Positions 1 through 6,485 of a stretch of 16,119 nucleotides of DNA are shown here, piece after piece. The notes under the pieces were generated by a model. That model saw nothing but the letters and a program-made list of their open reading frames with translations. It made no database searches and had not been told where the DNA came from. This DNA is from Bog-1181 sp964565765. GTDB taxonomy: Bacteria; Oederibacteriota; PGYV01; Palsa-1178. The translations under genes were made by a program, and so were the position numbers. Position 1 is the stretch's first letter. Each line of letters opens with the position of its first letter. The DNA lies in NCBI GenBank assembly GCA_964565765.1, contig CAZMGF010000048.1:1-16119 (forward strand), given 5' to 3'.

Positions 1-12
1 CTGTTTTCCCAT
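1..12 (-). CDS. tuf: Start of a partial CDS, probably elongation factor Tu
   Basis: Only four codons are inside the window: ATG at 12-10 followed by codons for Gly, Lys and Gln. A strong Shine-Dalgarno AGGAGG lies 8 nt upstream, so this is a real translation start. The gene follows fusA after a 66-nt gap, close to the 66 and 69 nt gaps elsewhere in this operon. In most bacteria the gene after rpsL-rpsG-fusA is tuf, and EF-Tu often begins with Met, a small residue and Lys. The name therefore rests on gene order and a weak N-terminal resemblance. Another str/S10 gene such as rpsJ is possible. Confidence 0.6.
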
Positions 13-78
13 TTTTAAATCCTCCTGGTTTAGGAAGTTTTTAAATTCAAATTAATTTCCATTCCTTGATTATATCTT

Positions 79-2184
79 TTATCCCCTGCCTCCGGTAAAA
101 GTCGAGGAGAGCTGTTCTTTTATGTTATTCGGCACCGGTTCGTATTTGGCGAACTGCATGGTGTAGCTCGCGCGCCCCTGGCTCATTGAACGCAGGTCCG
201 TCGCGTAGCCGAACATATCTCCGAGCGGTACAAAGCACCTGATATGGGTCATTTTCCCCCTCTTCTCGAGGTTCTCTATCCTTCCGCGCCTGGAGCTTAA
301 GTTTCCTATAATATCTCCCATAAAATCCTCGGGGGTTACAACTTCAACATCCATTATGGGTTCGAGTATCTGCGGATTGGCTTTCCTGAAAGCGTCCTTA
401 AAGGCCATGGAAGCAGCGATCTTAAAAGACATTTCCGAAGAGTCAACTTCGTGGAACGATCCGTCTGTGACTATTATTTTAATATCGTTAACCGGGTATC
501 CAGCGATAACTCCGATTGCCATTGCTTCCTGAATGCCTTTATCTATGGCAGGTATGTATTCCTTCGGGATTACTCCGCCCACGATATCATTTACAAATTC
601 ATAACCTTTGCCGCGTGGCAGCGGTTCAATCTCAAGGCAAACGTGTCCGTACTGTCCGCGCCCGCCGGTCTGCCTGATATATTTTCCTTCGGCTTCTGCT
701 TTGCCCGAAATTGTTTCCCTGTATGATACCTCGGGTTTGCCGACATTGGCCTCTACCTTGAATTCCCTTTTCATCCTGTCAACGATAATCTCAAGGTGAA
801 GTTCGCCCATTCCCGAAATAATTGTCTGCGCTGTTTCTTCATCGGTCCTGACCCTGAATGTCGGATCCTCTTCGGCAAGTTTGCTGAGGGCAAAACCCAT
901 CTTTTCCTGGTCGGCCTTTGTCTTGGGTTCAACCGCTACAAATATAACAGGCTCGGGGAATATCATCTTTTCGAGCACTACCGCGTTGTCCTCGGTGCAT
1001 ATGGTATCGCCGGTGATGGAATCCTTGAGGCCTATTCCGGCGACGATGTCCCCGGTGTACGCTTCCTTGATTTCTTCCCTGTGATTGGCGTGCATCCTGA
1101 TGAGGCGGCCGATTCTTTCGTTCTTATCTTTGGTGGAATTATAAACATACGAGCCGGAAGTGATCATTCCGGAATATATCCTGAAATATGTCAGCCTTCC
1201 GACGAAGGGATCCGACATGATTTTAAATACTATTGCCGTAAAAGGCTCCGAGTCGTCCGGCTTCCTGATGACTATCAGGTCCTTGCCTTCCGAGTCAACA
1301 TGTTTCGGGTCAAAACCCTCGACCGGCGGAACGTCCAGCGGCGAAGGCAGATAATCAACAACCGCGTCAAGAAGCGGCTGGACTCCCTTATTTTTGAAAG
1401 CCGTGCCGCAGAGAACCGGCACTATTTTAAATTCAAGCGTGGCCCTGCGTATGGCTTTTTTCAGCAGGTCGTCGGGCAGTTCTTTTCCTTCAAGGGCCAG
1501 CTCCATCAGGGCGTCGTCGAAAGAAGCCACCGAGTCAACGAGCTTTTCCCTCCACTTTTTTGCCTCGTCGAGTAATTCCGGCCTGATATCCTTATAATCA
1601 AACTTTGCGCCAAGTTCCTCATTGTGCCATATTATTTCTTTCATTTTTATAAGGTCGACAATTCCCTCAAACTTGTCTTCCGCGCCAACCGGCAGGCAGA
1701 GAGGCACCGGATTAGCATTGAGCTTTTCTTCGACCGTTCCAAGCGACATCCAGAAATCCGCGCCGACTCTGTCCATTTTATTAAAAAATATAATCCTTGG
1801 AACCTTGTATTTATTGGCCTGGCGCCAGACTGTTTCCGTCTGGGGTTCGACGCCGTTGACAGAGTCAAAAACAGTAATCGCGCCGTCAAGGACGCGCAGC
1901 GACCTTTCGACCTCGATGGTAAAATCAACGTGTCCCGGGGTGTCTATAATATTAATGCAGTGGTCTTTCCAGTGGCAGGTTGTGGCCGCGGACGTGATGG
2001 TAATTCCGCGTTCCTGTTCCTGTTCCATCCAGTCCATGGTAGCTGCGCCCTCGTGAACCTCTCCTATTTTATGCGTCTTTCCGGTATAATAAAGCACGCG
2101 CTCTGTGAGCGTTGTTTTTCCCGCGTCTATATGGGCCATTATTCCTATATTTCTCGTTTTAAGTAACGAAAACTCTCTCGGCAT
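79..2184 (-). CDS. fusA: Elongation factor G (translocation GTPase)
   Basis: EF-G is the cytoplasmic GTPase that drives tRNA-mRNA translocation on the ribosome and helps split ribosomes with RRF. The 701-residue product has the usual length and all GTPase motifs: P-loop AHIDAGKTT at 17-25, switch I RGITI at 59-63, DTPGH at 81-85 with the catalytic-type His85, and NKMD at 135-138. The G5 element CGTAFKN, the domain IV segment GGRGQYGHV and the C-terminal domain V segment GYATDLRSMSQGRASY follow in order. The start MPREF has AGGAG 10 nt upstream. It sits 69 nt after rpsG and 66 nt before the next start with no terminator between, so it is cotranscribed in the str operon. It looks like the canonical EF-G1 rather than a divergent paralogue. 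No missing key residue was seen. Confidence 0.98.
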   Translation of the reverse strand: MPREFSLLKTRNIGIMAHIDAGKTTLTERVLYYTGKTHKIGEVHEGAATMDWMEQEQERGITITSAATTCHWKDHCINIIDTPGHVDFTIEVERSLRVLDGAITVFDSVNGVEPQTETVWRQANKYKVPRIIFFNKMDRVGADFWMSLGTVEEKLNANPVPLCLPVGAEDKFEGIVDLIKMKEIIWHNEELGAKFDYKDIRPELLDEAKKWREKLVDSVASFDDALMELALEGKELPDDLLKKAIRRATLEFKIVPVLCGTAFKNKGVQPLLDAVVDYLPSPLDVPPVEGFDPKHVDSEGKDLIVIRKPDDSEPFTAIVFKIMSDPFVGRLTYFRIYSGMITSGSYVYNSTKDKNERIGRLIRMHANHREEIKEAYTGDIVAGIGLKDSITGDTICTEDNAVVLEKMIFPEPVIFVAVEPKTKADQEKMGFALSKLAEEDPTFRVRTDEETAQTIISGMGELHLEIIVDRMKREFKVEANVGKPEVSYRETISGKAEAEGKYIRQTGGRGQYGHVCLEIEPLPRGKGYEFVNDIVGGVIPKEYIPAIDKGIQEAMAIGVIAGYPVNDIKIIVTDGSFHEVDSSEMSFKIAASMAFKDAFRKANPQILEPIMDVEVVTPEDFMGDIIGNLSSRRGRIENLEKRGKMTHIRCFVPLGDMFGYATDLRSMSQGRASYTMQFAKYEPVPNNIKEQLSSTFTGGRG

Positions 2185-2253
2185 GTTCCTTTGTCTCCTG
2201 ATATTTTTTTAAGTTATGCTGCCTTAAATCCGTTGTTCAAAACCCGCTTATAT

Positions 2254-2721
2254 TTACCAGCGATAGTGCGCAAAAGCCTTATTGGCCTCGGCCATTTTAT
2301 GCGTATCGTCCTTTTTCTTCATTGCTCCGCCCTGGTTGTTGACTGCGGAAAGTATTTCATTGGCCAGCTTTTCATAAGTGTTCTTTTCTTTTCTTTCGCG
2401 AACCGCAGTAATCAGCCAGCGGATTGCCAGCGACTGCCTTCTGTCCGGGGTTACTTCGACAGGTATCTGATAGTTCGCTCCGCCGATTCTGCGTGTCTTG
2501 AGTTCCATCAAAGGTTTGATATTCTCCATTGCCTGCTTGAAAGTGGCAATCGGATCCTTACCCTGCTTTTCGATGACATCAAAGGCTCCGTAAACAATGG
2601 CCTCCGCCGTTGCTTTCCTGCCCTGGTACATTATGCAGTTAATAAGCTTCTGTACGAGCTGGCTGTTATACTTTGAATCCGGATTGATCTCTCTTTTAAC
2701 AGTTCTTTTTCTCCTGGGCAT
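2254..2721 (-). CDS. rpsG: 30S ribosomal protein S7
   Basis: S7 is a primary 16S rRNA-binding protein that nucleates assembly of the 30S head and lines the E site. The 155-residue product matches the family length (about 156). It has the typical basic N-terminus MPRRKRTVKRE, the central segment TRRIGGANYQIPVEV with RRQSLAIRWL, and the classic C-terminus HKMAEANKAFAHYRW. The ATG at 2721 is preceded by AAGGAG at a 9-nt spacing, which fixes the start. It lies between rpsL (66 nt upstream) and fusA (69 nt downstream). In E. coli S7 is the translational repressor of the str operon by binding the rpsL-rpsG spacer. The 66-nt spacer here shows no obvious counterpart of that structured site, so this mode of control is not evident. 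Confidence 0.98.
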   Translation of the reverse strand: MPRRKRTVKREINPDSKYNSQLVQKLINCIMYQGRKATAEAIVYGAFDVIEKQGKDPIATFKQAMENIKPLMELKTRRIGGANYQIPVEVTPDRRQSLAIRWLITAVRERKEKNTYEKLANEILSAVNNQGGAMKKKDDTHKMAEANKAFAHYRW

Positions 2722-2787
2722 ATCTTCTTACTCCTTTATATTCTGCGTTTTATGCTGCAACTTCCATATTTCACAAAACCGGATGTG

Positions 2788-3174
<387 letters not shown>

Positions 3175-3311
3175 ACTCTTGCCTCCTTTAAAAATTTTTG
3201 CGTTATTAAAATAAAAAAAAGACGGCAGAAAATAAACTCTTAACCGTCTTTTGGTATTCATATTAATATAACCAATTAAATCGGCTTAAAAGAGCCTTTT
3301 CTAAAAACGCC
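3175..3311 (-). promoter_or_regulatory. 5' leader of the str operon, likely an attenuation region
   Basis: About 137 nt separate the predicted transcription start (near 3311) from the TTG start of rpsL. The leader holds a small hairpin GGCT/AGCC at 3296-3283, then the terminator-like hairpin at 3252-3217 with its U tract, then the rpsL Shine-Dalgarno site at 3190-3183. The segment AGGCUCUU (3297-3290) can pair, with two G-U pairs, with AAGAGUUU (3241-3234) in the loop of the terminator hairpin, so an alternative fold is possible. The ligand or protein that would control it cannot be read from the sequence. Confidence 0.55.
3213..3252 (-). terminator. Intrinsic-terminator-like hairpin in the rpsL leader (attenuator)
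   Basis: On the minus strand AAAAGACGG (3252-3244) pairs with CCGTCTTTT (3225-3217) as a 9-bp stem with an 18-nt loop. The right arm runs into eight consecutive U residues (3220-3213), followed after one A by four more. The core is five pairs containing four G-C. It lies between the str promoter and rpsL, so it would end transcripts before the operon unless relieved. The large loop and A-U rich base suggest moderate strength. Confidence 0.6.
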
Positions 3312-3316
3312 AGAGT

Positions 3317-3344
3317 ATTATAATAAAAAATCAACTTTTGTCAA
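3317..3344 (-). promoter_or_regulatory. Strong sigma-70-type promoter of the str operon
   Basis: A perfect -35 hexamer TTGACA (3344-3339) and a perfect -10 hexamer TATAAT (3322-3317) are separated by 16 nt. The stretch just upstream (3365-3345) is rich in A and T runs, like an UP element. The predicted start of transcription is near 3311-3309. It faces rpsL, and no other gene lies between, so it should drive rpsL-rpsG-fusA and the following gene. Confidence 0.85.
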
Positions 3345-3584
3345 TAATATTTTTGAATTATTTTCATAAAAACAGCGGAACGGCAGCCGCCATAAACACT
3401 CAAAAGGCCAAATTTAATAAAACGTTATATTTTAAAGGCGTTTTCTTTGTTTTTCTGATTTGGGCAATTTGCCGTTTCTTATCACACAGCCGCTTTAAAA
3501 ACCTGTTTTTTATTAAAAAATACATTGCAGTTCCTGTTTTTGCATTATAAAACCAAAATATATATATTTATTTATTTTTATATT
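3345..3584. other. AT-rich intergenic spacer without a convincing gene
   Basis: These 240 nt lie between the stop of the small secreted protein and the str promoter. They are strongly AT-rich, particularly at 3545-3590. The only open frame, about 70 codons on the plus strand from a TTG at 3338, has no Shine-Dalgarno site and overlaps the promoter, so I do not accept it. The word CCTGTTTTT occurs twice, near 3502 and 3533. A weak hairpin at 3368-3392 is listed separately. Confidence 0.7.
3368..3392 (-). terminator. Weak possible terminator of the accessory island
   Basis: On the minus strand GCGG (3390-3387) can pair with CCGC (3378-3375) around an 8-nt loop, extended by two G-U pairs, and a run of five T follows (3372-3368). 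It ends 24 nt before the str promoter -35 box, a sensible place to stop transcripts from the upstream island. The stem is short, so this is tentative. Confidence 0.3.
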
Positions 3585-4043
3585 TTATTTTTTCACAAGC
3601 ACTATTACCGCGCCGGCGGCTATTAGCACCAGTTCCATTCCCATTATTACTTTCATCTGTTCCATTTCGGCGTTCATTTTTTCCATCTGCGGCCCCACTT
3701 CCGAGAGCCCCGTGTAGCATTCATACTCGGCGATTTTAAGCTCGTCGTCGCTCGGCACCAGCTTGAATTTCGGGCCCGTCTTCATATCCGCCTGGGCGCC
3801 GCCGCCTGATGCCGCCGGTGTGGCAGAGGGCATTATATCCTGAGATAATTTTTTCTTTATGCCTTTCAGGTTCGACAGGGGAATCTTTATATTATGTGTC
3901 CCGTCATTGACAATTACTTCCGAGGAATTCTGCTCAACTATGTAGGCGTCCAGCACCTTCCCGTCCTTTAGATATATCAGGTCCGCGAAAGCATTTGCCG
4001 ACAAAATTATAAAAGCAAGCAGACAGGCGGTTATTTTTTTCAT
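3585..4043 (-). CDS. Small exported protein with signal peptide and C-terminal membrane segment, function unknown
   Basis: I do not recognise a named family. The frame opens at 4067, but the ATG at 4043 has GGAGGGG 7 nt upstream, which gives a 152-residue product beginning MKKITACLLAFIILSANAFA. That is a typical Sec signal peptide with likely cleavage after AFA. A short beta-rich domain follows (DLIYLKDGKVLDAYIVEQ to IPLSNLKGIKKK). It resembles small SH3/Sm-like repeats of the type 'lets a gene product show up as surface-stored LKNGK..G.I', often seen in exported proteins of uncultured Gram-negatives. Next come a Pro/Ala/Gly linker, a Met/Glu-rich helix (PQMEKMNAEMEQMKVIM), and a hydrophobic segment LVLIAAGAVIVL ending in KK. 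This suggests a periplasmic domain anchored by its C-terminus. It is 49 nt downstream of the alpha-galactosidase on the same strand, so cotranscription is possible, but no functional link can be shown. Confidence 0.75.
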   Translation of the reverse strand: MKKITACLLAFIILSANAFADLIYLKDGKVLDAYIVEQNSSEVIVNDGTHNIKIPLSNLKGIKKKLSQDIMPSATPAASGGGAQADMKTGPKFKLVPSDDELKIAEYECYTGLSEVGPQMEKMNAEMEQMKVIMGMELVLIAAGAVIVLVKK

Positions 4044-4092
4044 AACAGTTCCCCTCCGGTTTTTCAATTATTATAAACGGCGCGCGAAATCC

Positions 4093-6192
4093 TTATTTCA
4101 CGGCCGTAAACTCAATTATTGAAGAATCATAAACGCCGTTAAATCCAACTTTTATTCCTTTTTTCATTATAACAGAACCCGCCGATATTGTTTCCTTTTT
4201 CCCGCCGGAAACCCGGTACTTTAACTCATTTTTAAGCGCTTCCGGGTAAAACAGGGCATCACATTTTTTGCCTGTATTATAGGCAAATATTACCCCTCTC
4301 GACGAATCCTTCGAAACATACATAACAGCGGGTGTTTTTGATGTGTAAGGCGAAGAGAGCCTGTGCAGGTCCCCGAAAAATATTATATCCCTTATTCTTT
4401 TATATTTTATTATTGACTCTTTGAGCTCTCTGAATTCTCCGCTCTTCCATTTGAGTATATTTGCCTGTATCCCGAAATTGCCGGCCATAGCTGTGGCGAG
4501 CCTGAATGAGAGCGGGATGCTCCTTTTTGTGAACCAGTTCGGTACATCGCTTACATGGCTGTCCATTGCCCTCGCCGGATAAAAAAGCGATATTCCGTAT
4601 TGTATAAACTGCCGGTCAAGCGCGTCGGTATTATCGCTTGTCCATATGCAGTCCGCGTACTTAAGCATCTCCCCGTCAAACCTGCCGCCGCCGCCGGCGC
4701 ATCCCTCAATCACGATTCCGGGTTTCAATTTTCTAAGTGCTCCCATAAGTTCATAAAATTTTCTTGCGTGCTCTATCCAGGCCGGTTTTCCATATTCAAG
4801 GTTGTCCGCGCCGGCTTCACTTATATACCTGTTCATATCCCATTTAATAAAATCAGCGCCGTAATCAAGCGTTATCTTTTTTAAGAGCTTTTTTATAAAC
4901 TCCATTACCGCGGGCTTTGTAATATTCAGGACAAGCTGGTTGCGCATCAGGCTGCTTTTGATTCCCTTAAAACCATAGGCCCATTCCGGGTGTTTTCTGT
5001 ATAATATGCTTTTCGGGCTGACCATTTCAGGCTCAATCCATATGCCAAACTTCAATCCGAGCGACTTTATGTATTTTGATATCGATTTCATCCCTGAAGG
5101 AAATTTTGCACCGTCCGGTTCCCAGTCCCCGAGGGAAGTTTTGTCATCATTCCTTTTTCCGAACCATCCGTCGTCTATTATCAGCGCCTCTGCCCCGGCT
5201 TCCGCCGCCTTTTCCGCAAGCCGCCTGACAGATTTTTCATTAATGCCGAAATAGAACCCCTCCCAGCTGTTGGCCGGCACGGGCGTTGTTTTATTCCTGT
5301 TTTCCGCCGGCATTACCTCTTCCCTGTAATAATCATGCAGAGCGCGGCTCATGGCTCCAAGCCCTGAATCTACAAATCCAAAAAGAAACGCGGGGGTTGT
5401 GAATTCTTCCCCGGGTTTTAATATTATGCGCGAATCAAAATCATTTATCCCACAGTGCGCCGCTACAGCGCCGTGAAACCTCTTTTCAAAGGTAAATTTA
5501 AAATTGCCGCTCCATAAAAGCTGCCCGAAATAAACGTCTCCCGTTATTTCAGACGCGGCGCCGGCCGGTGTTATAAAAAATGACGGGTTGAATAAATGGC
5601 TTGAATTCCCGGTTCTGCTTTCAATTACTTTTTTCCCCGGGTTTAATTTTTCAACGGTCAGGTATGCCTCTTTTGCCCATGCGCCGGATAAATATCCAAG
5701 GTCATAATTGCCCGGCGGCAGGACCAGAGAGCCTGAATAACAGTTTTCAACAACCGCGCCGCCGCGCCTAGCTGTGTTTTTAATTATAATGGATTTTTCT
5801 ATAAGGCCATATTTTCCCCTTACAAGGTAACGCAGGATTGCCGAGAAACCGCGCTTTTTATCGGACATAACCACTTCAAGGCTGTTATCCTTTATTATAT
5901 GGCCGGAATAAACGCACTGCGCAATGCGTAAATTTCCCGGAAAGGAAACTTTAAGGGTGTTTTCAAAGACATTCCTGCCGTCATATATTTCAGCTTCGGG
6001 CAGCATGTTCTGCCGCCTGTCGGAATCGTGATAGCCGAACCAGGAAAAGCGGGGCGCGGTTTTTTTTCCTTCTTTTGCCCCGTAATATATATGATACAGG
6101 GCCCCTTCCCTGTTAATGCCGAAAGAATAAAATGAATCCCCCGAAGCCAGGCTGAATATCTTTTTTTTACGGTCAAATGCTATCGCTCTCAT
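4093..6192 (-). CDS. Alpha-galactosidase, glycoside hydrolase family 36
   Basis: Retaining alpha-galactosidases of GH36 release terminal alpha-1,6-galactose from raffinose-type sugars and related oligosaccharides. The 699-residue product shows the family layout: an N-terminal beta-sandwich, a TIM barrel from about residue 300, and a C-terminal beta domain. Motifs in order are NSWEG, IDDGWFG at about 338-344, LGDW, KWDMNR with nucleophile Asp452, CAGGGGRFD at about 498, and WTSDNTDA with acid/base Asp520. The 68-residue spacing of the two acids is close to the roughly 70 of characterised bacterial enzymes. There is no signal peptide, so it should be cytoplasmic and act on imported sugars. I chose the ATG at 6192 over the ATG at 6261. 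It overlaps the upstream stop as ATGA and has GAGGA 9 nt upstream, and the longer frame only adds a charged tail overlapping the upstream gene. No transporter or sugar regulator lies nearby. Confidence 0.93.
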   Translation of the reverse strand: MRAIAFDRKKKIFSLASGDSFYSFGINREGALYHIYYGAKEGKKTAPRFSWFGYHDSDRRQNMLPEAEIYDGRNVFENTLKVSFPGNLRIAQCVYSGHIIKDNSLEVVMSDKKRGFSAILRYLVRGKYGLIEKSIIIKNTARRGGAVVENCYSGSLVLPPGNYDLGYLSGAWAKEAYLTVEKLNPGKKVIESRTGNSSHLFNPSFFITPAGAASEITGDVYFGQLLWSGNFKFTFEKRFHGAVAAHCGINDFDSRIILKPGEEFTTPAFLFGFVDSGLGAMSRALHDYYREEVMPAENRNKTTPVPANSWEGFYFGINEKSVRRLAEKAAEAGAEALIIDDGWFGKRNDDKTSLGDWEPDGAKFPSGMKSISKYIKSLGLKFGIWIEPEMVSPKSILYRKHPEWAYGFKGIKSSLMRNQLVLNITKPAVMEFIKKLLKKITLDYGADFIKWDMNRYISEAGADNLEYGKPAWIEHARKFYELMGALRKLKPGIVIEGCAGGGGRFDGEMLKYADCIWTSDNTDALDRQFIQYGISLFYPARAMDSHVSDVPNWFTKRSIPLSFRLATAMAGNFGIQANILKWKSGEFRELKESIIKYKRIRDIIFFGDLHRLSSPYTSKTPAVMYVSKDSSRGVIFAYNTGKKCDALFYPEALKNELKYRVSGGKKETISAGSVIMKKGIKVGFNGVYDSSIIEFTAVK

Positions 6193-6422
6193 TCTCCGGC
6201 GTCCTCTTTCTCCTTTTTTTTCTTCCACATGATATAAAGCGGAAGGCCGAATATGAGGCACAGCCCGGCGCCGGAAATAAAGTAAATAATACCGCCGAAA
6301 ATCAGGGATGTAATTGTCTCTGATATGTCCGGTTTATGGACCAGTTTTATCTCCCGTAAATATCCTATAACCATCCCTGCCGCAAAAAAGAATGAGCCAA
6401 GGATAATAAGCATTTTTTTCAT
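6189..6422 (-). CDS. Small membrane protein, function unknown
   Basis: The 77-residue product has a first hydrophobic helix at about residues 4-21 and a longer hydrophobic stretch at about 38-66, which could form one or two passes. It ends in a Lys/Glu-rich tail (MWKKKKEKEDAGE). I do not recognise a family. The ATG at 6422 has a poor GGGGG Shine-Dalgarno match 7 nt upstream. Its stop overlaps the alpha-galactosidase start in an ATGA arrangement, which supports its being translated and coupled to that enzyme. It begins only 15 nt beyond the U tract of the rpoC terminator, so no separate promoter fits in the gap. Its expression would need readthrough or a promoter inside the 3' end of rpoC. Confidence 0.7.
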   Translation of the reverse strand: MKKMLIILGSFFFAAGMVIGYLREIKLVHKPDISETITSLIFGGIIYFISGAGLCLIFGLPLYIMWKKKKEKEDAGE

Positions 6423-6437
6423 GCGTCAACCCCCGTT

Positions 6438-6470
6438 AAAAAAAAGGGCCCGGTTTTCACCGGGCCCTTT
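6438..6470 (-). terminator. Intrinsic terminator of the rplA-rpoC unit
   Basis: On the minus strand AAAGGGCCCGG (6470-6460) pairs perfectly with CCGGGCCCTTT (6453-6443) around the loop TGAAAA, giving an 11-bp stem. A run of eight T (6445-6438) overlaps its foot. It begins 15 nt after the rpoC stop. The opposite strand has only a short T run, so it acts in the rpoC direction. Confidence 0.95.
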
Positions 6471-6485
6471 GTATATGAGCTTTAG

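Noticed and set aside
796..1575. A 259-codon open frame on the plus strand opposite fusA
   Set aside because: It is antisense to a fully conserved EF-G gene, its translation looks like no protein family, and it reflects codon bias of the real gene. The same applies to the other plus-strand frames opposite rpoC, rpoB, rplL and rplA.
2212..2760. The 9-mer TTATGCTGC (plus strand) in both the rpsG-fusA and rpsL-rpsG gaps
   Set aside because: Two copies of a 9-mer without a supporting structure or further copies are best explained by chance.
3338..3550. A 70-codon plus-strand frame in the spacer before rpsL
   Set aside because: It starts at TTG with no Shine-Dalgarno site, overlaps the str promoter, and has the composition of AT-rich noncoding DNA.
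4070..4075. A perfect TATAAT upstream of the small exported protein
   Set aside because: No acceptable -35 element lies 15-19 nt upstream, and chance TATAAT words are frequent in AT-rich spacers. A weak promoter cannot be excluded.
6193..6261. Upstream ATG at 6261 as the start of the alpha-galactosidase
   Set aside because: It would add 23 charged residues overlapping the upstream gene. The ATG at 6192 has a ribosome site and the ATGA overlap, and leaves a normal family length.
6405..6429. TTGACG just before the start of the 77-residue gene as a possible -35 box
   Set aside because: The matching -10 would fall inside the coding region and is a poor match (TTATCC). It could not serve this gene's own start.
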